64,000 bases of DNA from Methylobacillus methanolivorans (lineage in GTDB: Bacteria > Pseudomonadota > Gammaproteobacteria > Burkholderiales > Methylophilaceae). The notes under the pieces were generated by a model. It did no database searches. It was not told the DNA's origin and saw nothing but the letters and a program-made list of their open reading frames with translations. Shown piece by piece: positions 36,374 to 44,791 of this stretch (positions are counted from its first letter, which is position 1; the number at the start of each line of letters is the position of its first letter). The translations under genes were made by a program, and so were the position numbers. The stretch lies in assembly GCF_044751345.1 (NCBI RefSeq), contig NZ_JBIWXY010000001.1, positions 434,001 through 498,000 on the forward strand, written 5' to 3'.

Positions 36374-36400
36374 GTTCATCAATTGAACGAAGTATTCAAT
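36374..36400. promoter_or_regulatory. Inverted repeats at the MarR transcription start
   Basis: GTTCA-TCAAT-TGAAC (36375-36389) overlaps ATTGAA-CGAAGTA-TTCAAT (36382-36400). The pair covers the predicted transcription start and leader, a natural place for an autoregulatory MarR operator. Confidence 0.45.
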
Positions 36401-36412
36401 ATTTCATTTCCC

Positions 36413-36745
36413 ATGCTCACTGACGAATATCGTTACAAGATACTCAAGCTGGTTCAAGAAAAGCCTGACATCAGCCAGCGCGAACTTGCCAAAGCTTTGG
36501 GCATTAGCCTTGGGAAAACCAATTACTGCCTCAAGGCCTTGGTTGAAGTTGGCTTGCTCAAGGTCTCCAATTTCCGCAATAGCCAAAATAAGCTGGCTTA
36601 TATGTATGTATTGACCCCGACAGGCATAGAGCAAAAAGCCGCGGTGACGATTAATTTCCTGAAAGAGAAGATCAAGGAATATCAACAACTGGCGAGTGAG
36701 ATTGAAACCTTGCGCCATGAAGTGGCTAGCGATGTGGAAGAGTAG
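36413..36745 (+). CDS. MarR-family EPS-associated transcriptional regulator
   Basis: 110 residues from ATG 36413 (MLTDEYRYKILKLVQEKP); an upstream TTG at 36383 in frame lies within the operator-like repeats and is less likely. The winged HTH includes ISQRELAKALGISLGKTNYCLKALVE, read as two helices, and a wing in LKVSNFRNSQNKLAYMYVLT, then a short coiled-coil tail. This matches the small MarR-like proteins found at the head of betaproteobacterial exopolysaccharide clusters. Gmd follows after 29 nt. Confidence 0.88.
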   Translation: MLTDEYRYKILKLVQEKPDISQRELAKALGISLGKTNYCLKALVEVGLLKVSNFRNSQNKLAYMYVLTPTGIEQKAAVTINFLKEKIKEYQQLASEIETLRHEVASDVEE

Positions 36746-36774
36746 GCGCAATGAGCATAAAACAGGATCAGCAC

Positions 36775-37863
36775 ATGACAAAAAAAGTAGCATTAATTAC
36801 AGGTGTAACTGGCCAAGATGGCGCCTACCTGGCAGAGCTTTTATTGAGTAAAGGTTATATCGTCCACGGCATCAAGCGTCGTGCATCGTTGTTTAATACT
36901 GACCGTATTGATCATCTGTACCAAGATCCGCACGTCGACAATAAAAACTTCATCCTGCACTACGGCGACCTGACTGATTCTACCAACCTCATCCGTATCA
37001 TCCAGCAAGTGCAACCTGACGAAATCTACAACCTGGCTGCCATGAGCCATGTTGCCGTCAGCTTCGAAACCCCGGAATACACTGCCAATGCCGACGGTAT
37101 TGGTACATTACGCATTCTTGAAGCCATCCGCATCCTCGGCCTGGAAAAAAAGACTCGCTTCTACCAAGCCTCTACTTCTGAGCTCTATGGCCTTGTACAA
37201 GAAGTGCCGCAGAAAGAAACCACACCTTTCTATCCACGTAGCCCCTATGCCGTCGCTAAGCTCTACGGCTACTGGATTACCGTCAACTACCGCGAAGCCT
37301 ATGGCATTTACGCCTGTAACGGTGTGCTCTTCAATCACGAAAGTCCATTGCGTGGTGAAACCTTCGTCACCCGCAAGATCACCCGTGCATTGGCCCGTAT
37401 CAAGCTAGGCCTGCAAGACAGCCTCTACCTCGGCAACCTCGATGCTCTGCGTGACTGGGGCCACGCCAAGGACTACGTCGAAATGCAATGGCTCATGCTG
37501 CAGCAAGACCATCCAGAAGACTTCGTCATCGCCACAGGCGTGCAATACAGCGTTCGTGACTTCGTCAACGCTGCTGCCAAGGAACTCGACATCGCCATTA
37601 CCTGGAAGGGCGAAGGCGTAGAAGAAAAGGGCTATGATGCCAACGGCAAAGCCATCGTCCAGGTTGACCCACGCTACTTCCGTCCTACCGAAGTGGAAAC
37701 CCTGCTGGGCGACCCAACCAAAGCCAAACAAAAACTCGGCTGGACCCCCAAAACCACCTTCCAGGAACTCGTCTCTGAAATGGTGCGTGAAGACCTCAAG
37801 AGCGCCCAACGTGATGAACTCGTCAAAAAACACGGCTTTGCTGCTTACGACTATAACGAGTAA
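36775..37863 (+). CDS. gmd: GDP-mannose 4,6-dehydratase
   Basis: First step of GDP-L-fucose synthesis: GDP-mannose to GDP-4-keto-6-deoxymannose. 362 residues from ATG 36775 (MTKKVALITGVTGQDGAYLA), with AGGA 8 nt upstream; an ATG at 36751 in frame is an alternative. NADP motif TGVTGQDG, catalytic STSELYG and YAVAKLYGYWITVNYREAYG, and NGVLFNHESPLRGETFVTRK are all present. The fcl gene starts 5 nt after the stop. The composition of gmd and fcl is visibly more GC-rich than that of the following flippase. Confidence 0.96.
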   Translation: MTKKVALITGVTGQDGAYLAELLLSKGYIVHGIKRRASLFNTDRIDHLYQDPHVDNKNFILHYGDLTDSTNLIRIIQQVQPDEIYNLAAMSHVAVSFETPEYTANADGIGTLRILEAIRILGLEKKTRFYQASTSELYGLVQEVPQKETTPFYPRSPYAVAKLYGYWITVNYREAYGIYACNGVLFNHESPLRGETFVTRKITRALARIKLGLQDSLYLGNLDALRDWGHAKDYVEMQWLMLQQDHPEDFVIATGVQYSVRDFVNAAAKELDIAITWKGEGVEEKGYDANGKAIVQVDPRYFRPTEVETLLGDPTKAKQKLGWTPKTTFQELVSEMVREDLKSAQRDELVKKHGFAAYDYNE

Positions 37864-37868
37864 CCCGC

Positions 37869-38846
37869 ATGGACAAACACGCACGCATCTACGTAGCAGG
37901 GCACCGCGGCCTCGTTGGCTCTGCTATCGTCAGGAACCTCGAAGCCAAGGGATACACCAACATCCTCAAGCGCACCCATGCCGAGCTCGACCTCACTGAC
38001 GACAAAGCCACGGACGCATTCTTCGCTGAACACAAGCCCGAATATGTCTTTCTCGCGGCGGCTAAAGTAGGCGGCATCGTTGCCAATAACACCTACCCGG
38101 CAGAATTCATCCGTGACAACCTTGCCATCCAGAACAGCGTCATCCATAGCGCCTGGAAACACGGTGTTAAGCGGCTCCTATTCCTCGGCTCCAGCTGCAT
38201 CTACCCCAAGCTGGCCCCACAGCCAATGAAAGAAGAACACCTACTCACAGGCTCATTGGAACCCACCAATCGTCCTTATGCGCTTGCTAAAATCGCCGGT
38301 ATCGAAATGTGTTGGAGCTACAACCGCCAGTACGGCACCCAATACCTTGCTGCCATGCCGACCAACCTTTATGGCCCCGGTGACAACTATCATCCCCAGA
38401 ACAGCCATGTCATCCCGGCCCTGCTGCGCAAGTTTCACGAAGCCAAGCAGAGCAACCAACCAACCGTCACTGTTTGGGGTAGCGGTACACCTAGAAGAGA
38501 GTTTCTCTACAGCGACGACATGGCCGATGCCTGCGTCTATCTCATGAACCTACCACAAGACCAATATCAGGCCTTACTGGGCAGTGATGAAAGCAAGACT
38601 GGCAGATTTGAACCGCCCCTCATCAATGTCGGCGTGGGGGAAGACGTGACCATCAAGGCATTGGCGGAACTCGTTAAACAGACAGTGGGCTATGAGGGCA
38701 ATATTGAGTTTGATACGACTAAACCTGATGGCACGCCGAGAAAACTCATGGATGTTACCAGGCTGACAAGTGCAGGGTGGAAGTCTCAAACTAATCTGCA
38801 AGAAGGATTGTTTCAAGTATATAAAGATTTTTTAGTTGATCAGTAG
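37869..38846 (+). CDS. fcl: GDP-L-fucose synthase
   Basis: Bifunctional epimerase-reductase converting the Gmd product to GDP-L-fucose, 325 residues. Motifs: VAGHRGLVGSAIVR, the SSCIYPKLAPQPMKEEHLL block, and catalytic YALAKIAG. The C-terminal domain has REFLYSDDMADACVYLM and INVGVGEDVTIKALAEL, the segments that reappear in degraded form at 45885-46046. Translation is probably coupled to gmd (5-nt gap); the flippase follows after 3 nt. Confidence 0.96.
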   Translation: MDKHARIYVAGHRGLVGSAIVRNLEAKGYTNILKRTHAELDLTDDKATDAFFAEHKPEYVFLAAAKVGGIVANNTYPAEFIRDNLAIQNSVIHSAWKHGVKRLLFLGSSCIYPKLAPQPMKEEHLLTGSLEPTNRPYALAKIAGIEMCWSYNRQYGTQYLAAMPTNLYGPGDNYHPQNSHVIPALLRKFHEAKQSNQPTVTVWGSGTPRREFLYSDDMADACVYLMNLPQDQYQALLGSDESKTGRFEPPLINVGVGEDVTIKALAELVKQTVGYEGNIEFDTTKPDGTPRKLMDVTRLTSAGWKSQTNLQEGLFQVYKDFLVDQ

Positions 38847-38849
38847 TAT

Positions 38850-40187
38850 ATGAATCTAATATGGACTAAGTATTTGCCAAAATTTATCCAGAGCCGACTG
38901 GATGGACGTTACAACCTGCAGGCCGCGCTAGGGAATAGTGGTTGGTTAATTGCTGATAAAGTGTTGCGGATGGGAGTAGGGCTTATAGTAGGGGTATGGA
39001 TTGCTCGTTACTTGGGACCGGAACAATTTGGGTTGTGGAACTATGCAATTGCTTTTACTGCATTATTTTCAGCATTTGCTACATTAGGATTGGATGGTAT
39101 TGTTGTTCGGGATATTGTCAAGTATCCAGACCGAACAAATGTATTGCTTGGTACTGCCTTTGTTCTAAAAACTTTTGCTGGATTTATAGCATTGTTTATT
39201 ACAATGCTTGCCATCTATTTTGTTCGAAGTGAGCCGGATATTATGTGGTTGGTAGGTATTGCGGCCGCAGGATTTATCTTTCAGTCAATAAATGTAATAG
39301 ATTTCTATTTTCAGGCTAAAGTTAAGTCTAAATATAGTGTTATTCCTGTAGCTTTTTCTTTCATATTTATTTCAATTGTAAAAATTATTTTATTGTTAAA
39401 TTCTGCGCCGTTAATAGCATTTGCTTGGGCTGGGTTTTTTGAGATTTTACTATCTGGATTGTTTTTATTGGGAGCATATTATTTTAATAATCTAAGCATA
39501 AGATTGTGGAGGTTTGATAGAGAAATAGCTTTGGAGTTGTTACGGGAAAGTTGGCCATTGATATTGTCTAGTATTGCAATAATGATCTATATGAGGATTG
39601 ATCAGATTATGATTGGCGAGATATTAGATAATGAGGCTGTTGGATTGTTTTCTGCGGCAGTCAGGGTAAGTGAGTTATGGTACTTTGTGCCAATCGCTAT
39701 TGTAAATTCTACTATGCCATCTATTATAGAGTTGAGATATAAAAATAAAGCTTTATATTTTCACAAGACATTAAAGCTTTTTAAGTTTCTTGTGATTATG
39801 GCTTTTTTAGTTGCAGTGGTAATGAGTTTTGTTGGTGAATTTTTAGTGAAAATTTTATTTGGAAGTTACTATTCTTTATCAGCTTCTGTTTTAGTCATAC
39901 ATACATGGGCAGGAGTTTTTGTTGTTTTGGGAGTGCTAAGTGGTAGTTTGCTTACCATCGAAGGAATGCAAAAATTTGGCTTCTATAGAACGCTAAATGG
40001 ATGTGTGGTAAATGTTGTGCTTAATTTATTATTAATTCCAAAATATGGCATTAATGGTGCCGCAATTTCAACTGTCATTTCTTATGCTGTTGCAGTTTTT
40101 TCTGTGGGAATTTTTAAGCGATGCAGGAAATTATTTTTTATGATGTTAACTTCAATAAATCCACTTCTATATGTTAAGAGTAATTAG
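38850..40187 (+). CDS. Polysaccharide flippase (Wzx/RfbX type)
   Basis: Integral membrane protein of 445 residues with about 12 hydrophobic helices; the N-terminal block KVLRMGVGLIVGVWIARYLG and PEQFGLWNYAIAF is typical of Wzx-like flippases that move lipid-linked oligosaccharide units across the inner membrane. The gene is strikingly AT-rich compared with gmd and fcl just before it, with many AT-ending codons, suggesting acquisition from another genome. The methyltransferase gene overlaps its end by 17 nt. No wzy polymerase was recognised in the window. Confidence 0.9.
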   Translation: MNLIWTKYLPKFIQSRLDGRYNLQAALGNSGWLIADKVLRMGVGLIVGVWIARYLGPEQFGLWNYAIAFTALFSAFATLGLDGIVVRDIVKYPDRTNVLLGTAFVLKTFAGFIALFITMLAIYFVRSEPDIMWLVGIAAAGFIFQSINVIDFYFQAKVKSKYSVIPVAFSFIFISIVKIILLLNSAPLIAFAWAGFFEILLSGLFLLGAYYFNNLSIRLWRFDREIALELLRESWPLILSSIAIMIYMRIDQIMIGEILDNEAVGLFSAAVRVSELWYFVPIAIVNSTMPSIIELRYKNKALYFHKTLKLFKFLVIMAFLVAVVMSFVGEFLVKILFGSYYSLSASVLVIHTWAGVFVVLGVLSGSLLTIEGMQKFGFYRTLNGCVVNVVLNLLLIPKYGINGAAISTVISYAVAVFSVGIFKRCRKLFFMMLTSINPLLYVKSN

Positions 40188-40875
40188 GTTTGTATTGAGA
40201 AAGTTTTTTCCTTCTAAATTTTTAGATTTATTTGATATATATTTTGAAACAATGGCAATGAAGTCCTACTCTCAAGAAGGTGAGGATTTGATTTTAAGGA
40301 GAGTATTTGACGGGAGGGATTGTGGAGTTTATGTGGATGTTGGGGCTCATCATCCTGTAAGATTTTCAAACTCATACTTGTTTTATAAGCGTGGCTGGAG
40401 AGGTATTTGTATTGACCCATCCCATGTGGCTATTGCTTGGTTCAAGAAAATTAGGCCAAAGGATATTGCTCTGGAAGTAGGGGTTTCTGATGAGGAATCT
40501 GAATTGACCTATCATATGTTTGATGAGCCAGCTCTAAACACCTTCAGTGAGAGTCTTGCCGATCAACGCGTGAAAACCACAGCATACAAGCGCATCGGCA
40601 CTCGTTCCGTGCCGGTTCGGCCTTTGAAGAAAATTTTGGATGAGGTGTTGTTGCCAGGCACTGAAATTGATTTTATGACCATAGATGTCGAAGGGCTTGA
40701 TTACCAAGTACTTGCGTCAAATGATTGGGGAAAATATAGGCCACGCATAGTACTGGCGGAAGCATTAGACGACGCAGCTGGAGAGCGCATTCGCGATTTT
40801 ATGGCGAAGCATCATTACAAAGTCATCGCCCGCACTTTCAATACCGAGTTCTATGAAGATGGTTTGAAGCCGTAA
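40171..40875 (+). CDS. FkbM-family methyltransferase
   Basis: SAM-dependent O-methyltransferase candidate, 234 residues, overlapping the flippase end by 17 nt. It has the family start YSQEGEDLILRRVFDGRD, the SAM loop VYVDVGAHHPVRFSN, RGICIDPS, and a C-terminal IDFMTIDVEGLDYQVLASND. Probably methylates a sugar of the repeat unit. The first ~370 nt are AT-rich like the flippase, while from about 40550 the sequence returns to the GC-richer local style, so the gene looks like a recombination mosaic that kept its frame. Confidence 0.88.
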   Translation: MLRVIRFVLRKFFPSKFLDLFDIYFETMAMKSYSQEGEDLILRRVFDGRDCGVYVDVGAHHPVRFSNSYLFYKRGWRGICIDPSHVAIAWFKKIRPKDIALEVGVSDEESELTYHMFDEPALNTFSESLADQRVKTTAYKRIGTRSVPVRPLKKILDEVLLPGTEIDFMTIDVEGLDYQVLASNDWGKYRPRIVLAEALDDAAGERIRDFMAKHHYKVIARTFNTEFYEDGLKP

Positions 40876-40881
40876 ATCACC

Positions 40882-41787
40882 ATGTCAAATTTAGCCCCTG
40901 TTGCCTTATTCGTTTATAACCGCCCTGATCATACAAGAAGGACTATTGAGGCCCTCACAAGCAACCCGTTGTCCACTGATACGGACTTGTTGATTTTTTC
41001 CGATGCTGCGAAAACTGCTATACAGCAAAATATGGTGGATGCTGTGCGAGCTTTTGTACGCAACATTGAGGGGTTCAAATCCATCACCGTGGTGGAGCGG
41101 GAGTCCAACCTGGGTTTGGCTGCCTCGATTATTGACGGGGTTACTACTGTAGTCAAAGCTCATGGAAAGGTGATTGTGCTTGAGGATGATATGGTGACTA
41201 GTCCTTATTTTCTTCAGTATATGAATGATGGTCTGACCAAGTATGCTGCAACAAAGAAAGTGGCAAGCATTCATGCCTATGTCTATCCGATTGCAGATTT
41301 ACCTGAAACTTTCTTTTTGCGTGGCGCTGATTGCTGGGGTTGGGCAACATGGGAAGATAGATGGGCCTGGTTCGAGGCTGATGGCAGCAAACTGTTGGCG
41401 CAATTAAGCCAGCGCAATTTGCTCAAGACATTTGATTTCAATGGTAGTTATGCCTATTCAAATATGTTGCGAGATCAGATTGCAGGCCGTAATAACTCCT
41501 GGGCTATTCGCTGGCATGCCAGTGTATTTTTACTCAATAAGTTGACACTCTACTCAGGGAAGTCCTTGGTAACTAATATTGGCCATGATGGGTCGGGTGT
41601 GCATTGTGGGGAAAGTGATAGTTATGCGTCAGAGCTGCTGAATTCTCCCTTGATTCTGACTGATATTCCATTGACTGAAAATCAGCAGGCCTTCAATAAT
41701 TTTGAGCAATTTTTCCGTAAGAATAATTTATCTTTATTGCGTAAATTTTTTATCAAAATAAACACATTTATTAAGAAGTTTTTATGA
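40882..41787 (+). CDS. Glycosyltransferase (GnT-I-like/GT2 fold)
   Basis: Protein of 301 residues starting LAPVALFVYNRPDHTRRTIE, with the nucleotide-sugar binding DxD-type motif in VIVLEDDMVTSPYFLQYMND and a conserved GADCWGWATWEDRW block. This set is typical of sugar-nucleotide glycosyltransferases in surface polysaccharide clusters. The donor and linkage are unknown. The next gene begins inside its last codons (4-nt overlap, ATGA at 41784). Confidence 0.85.
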   Translation: MSNLAPVALFVYNRPDHTRRTIEALTSNPLSTDTDLLIFSDAAKTAIQQNMVDAVRAFVRNIEGFKSITVVERESNLGLAASIIDGVTTVVKAHGKVIVLEDDMVTSPYFLQYMNDGLTKYAATKKVASIHAYVYPIADLPETFFLRGADCWGWATWEDRWAWFEADGSKLLAQLSQRNLLKTFDFNGSYAYSNMLRDQIAGRNNSWAIRWHASVFLLNKLTLYSGKSLVTNIGHDGSGVHCGESDSYASELLNSPLILTDIPLTENQQAFNNFEQFFRKNNLSLLRKFFIKINTFIKKFL

Positions 41788-42599
41788 ATCTTACCCAGCT
41801 CATCAAGGCATTTTGTCCGCCAGTTTTATTCCAAATTTTGCGTCAATTCAGACAGCGAGGGGCCAGCTCTTCATTTGCTGGAGATTATGCTTCCTGGGCA
41901 CTGGCTAAACAAAATAGCAGTGGCTATGATGCAGCGAATATTCTCAGCACCATCCAGAATTCTGCCCTCAAGGTCAAGCGCGGCGAAGCCATTTTTGAAC
42001 GCGATTCAGTGTGTTTTTACCATGTGGAGTATCGATATCCGGCCTTGTCTGGCTTGCTGTATGCCGCGCAAGTCTCAGGTAGCCAGTTGAGCGTGCTTGA
42101 CTTTGGCGGTTCCCTAGCCAGCTTTTATTCCCAGCATGCTAAGCTATTGTCTGCCGTGAAGAATTTGCGCTGGGGGGTTGTAGAACAGCCACATTTTGTT
42201 GACTGGGGCCAGGAGCATCTGACGACAGCCAATTTGAAGTTTTATCATACGCCTGCTGAATTTTTATCCGAGGGCGCACCCAATGTTATTTTTCTCTCCA
42301 GTGTGTTGCAGTACATGGAGCAGCCTTACCAACTGCTAGCAGAGCTGATGAAGCTGGAAGCTGATTTTTTCCTGTTTGATCGCACAGCATTTTATGATGG
42401 TGAAGATCGCTTAACAGTACAGACCGTACCAGCTGCGATTTATCCTGCAAGTTATCCTGCCTGGTTTTTATCCTGGACCAAGTTTTTACAGACGATGACG
42501 AGCAATGGCTATGAAATTGTGATGGAATTTCCCGGAACTGATCTGACGGAAATTGGTTATTACAAGGGATTGCTTTTCAAGCGGATTGTTAAACATTAG
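41784..42599 (+). CDS. Methyltransferase, TIGR04325 family
   Basis: 271 residues. The N-terminal SFAGDYASWALAKQNSSGYD and ILSTIQNSALKVKRGEA blocks, then a SAM-binding loop LSVLDFGGSLASFYSQH and WGVVEQPHFVDWGQEHL, agree with the TIGR04325 putative methyltransferases of polysaccharide loci. The C-terminus has a conserved DRTAFYDGEDRLTVQTVP. It may cap or decorate the glycan. It is coupled to the preceding glycosyltransferase by overlap. A gap of 95 nt with a -10-like TATAAT (42632-42637) follows, perhaps an internal promoter. Confidence 0.82.
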   Translation: MNLTQLIKAFCPPVLFQILRQFRQRGASSSFAGDYASWALAKQNSSGYDAANILSTIQNSALKVKRGEAIFERDSVCFYHVEYRYPALSGLLYAAQVSGSQLSVLDFGGSLASFYSQHAKLLSAVKNLRWGVVEQPHFVDWGQEHLTTANLKFYHTPAEFLSEGAPNVIFLSSVLQYMEQPYQLLAELMKLEADFFLFDRTAFYDGEDRLTVQTVPAAIYPASYPAWFLSWTKFLQTMTSNGYEIVMEFPGTDLTEIGYYKGLLFKRIVKH

Positions 42600-42631
42600 T
42601 ACCAGGGGGCATTGCATTTCTTGTGGCATTG

Positions 42632-42637
42632 TATAAT
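42632..42637 (+). promoter_or_regulatory. Possible internal -10 of the sugar cluster
   Basis: TATAAT in the 95-bp gap before the SDR gene at 42695; no good -35 at normal spacing. Confidence 0.3.
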
Positions 42638-42694
42638 TCATGCTTACACATAAATTTCCTGTCTTTATCTTATGAATACCACTAGAGCACTTGT

Positions 42695-43693
42695 ATGAAT
42701 GATGAACTGTATTCTGGTAAGGATATTCTGGTTACCGGTGGCCTGGGTTTTATAGGTTCCAATCTGGTTAAGCGCTTGGTTGCACTCGATGCCAATGTCA
42801 CGGTTGTAGACAGTCTGTTGCCGCTTTATGGTGGTAACGCCTTTAATCTCCATGGCCTTGAATCGTCAGTAAAAATCAATATCAGTGACGTGCGCGATAG
42901 CCATGCCATGGCCTATCTGATTAAAGACAAGGATTACCTGTTCAATCTTGCCGGGCAAACCAGTCATTTGGACTCCATGACGGACCCCAGGACAGATCTG
43001 GACATCAATGCTGCAGCCCAGCTTTCCATCCTGGAGGCTTGTCGGCAGCATAACCCAGCTGTGAAGATTGTTTTCGCCAGCACTAGGCAGCTCTATGGCA
43101 AGCCGGAATATCTGCCGGTGGATGAAGCGCATCCGATCAAGCCTGTGGATGTAAATGGCATCAATAAGCTGGCAGGCGAGTGGTACCACATCCTCTATAA
43201 CAATGTGTATGGCATCAAGGCCTGTGCCTTGCGTCTGACTAATACCTATGGCCCCGGCATGCGGGTCAAAGACGCTAGGCAGACTTTTCTTGGGATATGG
43301 TTACGTAGGTTGATCGAGGGCAAGCCTATCTCCGTGTTCGGAGATGGTTTGCAACTGCGGGATTTCAATTATGTGGATGATGTGGTTGATGCTTTGCTGC
43401 TTGCTGCCTCCGCTGAAGAGGCTGAGGGGCAAGTGTTCAACCTAGGCAGTGAAGAGGTGGTTAATCTGCAGCAAGTGGCTGAAATGATGACGCAACTACA
43501 ACCTGGCTCCAGCTATGAGATTGTGCCGTTCCCCCCTGAAAGAAAAGCGATTGATATTGGCGATTACTATAGTGATTTCAATAAAATCAAACAGGTACTG
43601 GGTTGGAGCCCCAAGGTGGATTTACAGCAAGGTCTGGCTGCTAGCTTGGATTATTACCGCCAGCATCATGGCAAATATTGGGATGATCTATGA
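42695..43693 (+). CDS. NAD-dependent sugar epimerase/dehydratase (extended SDR)
   Basis: 332 residues with the NAD motif VTGGLGFIGSNLVKRL, NLAGQTSH, and ALRLTNTYGPGMRV. The usual catalytic YxxxK is replaced: the lysine is in VNGINKLAGEWYHI and the residue four before it is Asn instead of Tyr, while STRQLYG supplies the upstream Ser/Thr. It overlaps the DegT aminotransferase by 4 nt, so the pair probably makes a 4-keto and then amino sugar nucleotide. The precise reaction cannot be assigned. Confidence 0.85.
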   Translation: MNDELYSGKDILVTGGLGFIGSNLVKRLVALDANVTVVDSLLPLYGGNAFNLHGLESSVKINISDVRDSHAMAYLIKDKDYLFNLAGQTSHLDSMTDPRTDLDINAAAQLSILEACRQHNPAVKIVFASTRQLYGKPEYLPVDEAHPIKPVDVNGINKLAGEWYHILYNNVYGIKACALRLTNTYGPGMRVKDARQTFLGIWLRRLIEGKPISVFGDGLQLRDFNYVDDVVDALLLAASAEEAEGQVFNLGSEEVVNLQQVAEMMTQLQPGSSYEIVPFPPERKAIDIGDYYSDFNKIKQVLGWSPKVDLQQGLAASLDYYRQHHGKYWDDL

Positions 43694-44790
43694 TTTTAAT
43701 GAATGATTTCAAGGCTGAGCCTGAAACACTGATCGCCGCTGAACTGCAGGCCGTAGAACGTGTTTTGCGCTCTGGATGGTATGTCCTCGGTGAGGAAGGC
43801 CGCAAGTTCGAGGCACTTTGGTCCCAGCGCTGTGGTACCCAGCATGCGGTAGGGGTGGGTAACGGGATGGATGCCATAGAAATCGGCCTGCGCGCACTGG
43901 ATATTGGCCCAGGCGACGAGGTGATTACGACGGCAATGACGGCATTCGCTTCAGTGCTGGCCATTATCCGCGCTGGTGCTACCCCCGTGCTGGCCGATAT
44001 AAATCCTGAGACAGGTTTGCTGAGTCTGGAAAGTGTACGTCGTTGCATTACCCCACAGACAAAGGCAGTTTTGCTGGTACATCTTTACGGCCAGGTGCGG
44101 GATATGGATGCATGGCTGGCATTGTGCGAACAACACCAGGTTGCCTTGCTGGAGGATTGTGCCCAGGCGCATCTGGCGAGTGTGGCTGGGCAGGTGGCAG
44201 GGAGCTTTGGCAGTTTTGGCGCTTATAGTTTTTATCCCACCAAGAATCTGGGCGCGATAGGTGATGGTGGTGCATTGGTTACCTCAAACGCCGCCCTGGC
44301 AGACAAGGCTGGGGTGTTAAGAAATTATGGTCAAAGCGTACGCTACTATCATCCTGAATTTGGCATGAATAGCCGGCTGGATGAGGTGCAGGCAGCATTG
44401 TTGTCAGTACGACTGCAGTGGCTGGAACAATACACCGCCCATAGGCAGTCTATTGCTCAGCAATACCGCAATGCTTTGAATAATGCGCATGTGAAGCTGC
44501 TGCTGGCCCCTGAGGCCGTGACTGCACATGTTTATCATTTGTTTGTTGTGTTGACGCAGCACCGCGAATCGCTGCAGGCGCATTTGCAAGCAAGTGGTGT
44601 GCAGGCGCTGATTCACTATCCAGTACCTATCCATCATCAGGAAAGGTGTGGCGATATACGGCGAGACCCTGCCGGTCTGCAAGCGAGTGAAACCCATGCA
44701 CTGCAATGCCTCTCCTTGCCATGTCATCCTCAGATGAGCGAGCAGGATGTGCAAACCGTCATAGACGCAGTCAACCGGTTTGTTCCTTGA
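43690..44790 (+). CDS. DegT/DnrJ/EryC1/StrS-family sugar aminotransferase
   Basis: PLP-dependent aminotransferase on keto-sugar nucleotides, 366 residues (start 43690 or Met at 43699). Family blocks: GWYVLGEEGRKFEALW, GVGNGMDAIEIGLRAL, DCAQAHLA, the PLP lysine in YPTKNLGAIGDGGA, and NSRLDEVQAALL. The organisation with the preceding SDR suggests synthesis of a 3- or 4-amino-deoxy sugar, similar to FdtB-type enzymes. No acyltransferase gene follows directly. Confidence 0.92.
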   Translation: MILMNDFKAEPETLIAAELQAVERVLRSGWYVLGEEGRKFEALWSQRCGTQHAVGVGNGMDAIEIGLRALDIGPGDEVITTAMTAFASVLAIIRAGATPVLADINPETGLLSLESVRRCITPQTKAVLLVHLYGQVRDMDAWLALCEQHQVALLEDCAQAHLASVAGQVAGSFGSFGAYSFYPTKNLGAIGDGGALVTSNAALADKAGVLRNYGQSVRYYHPEFGMNSRLDEVQAALLSVRLQWLEQYTAHRQSIAQQYRNALNNAHVKLLLAPEAVTAHVYHLFVVLTQHRESLQAHLQASGVQALIHYPVPIHHQERCGDIRRDPAGLQASETHALQCLSLPCHPQMSEQDVQTVIDAVNRFVP

Positions 44791-44791
44791 T

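Noticed and set aside
36280..36412. Sigma-54 -24/-12 promoter before the EPS regulator
   Set aside because: No GG-N10-GC pattern; a sigma-70-type TTGTGA-N17-TACACT fits better.
42672..42698. Eight-codon upstream ORF (MNTTRALV) ending at the SDR start
   Set aside because: It overlaps the SDR ATG suggestively, but it has no ribosome site and such short frames are common by chance.
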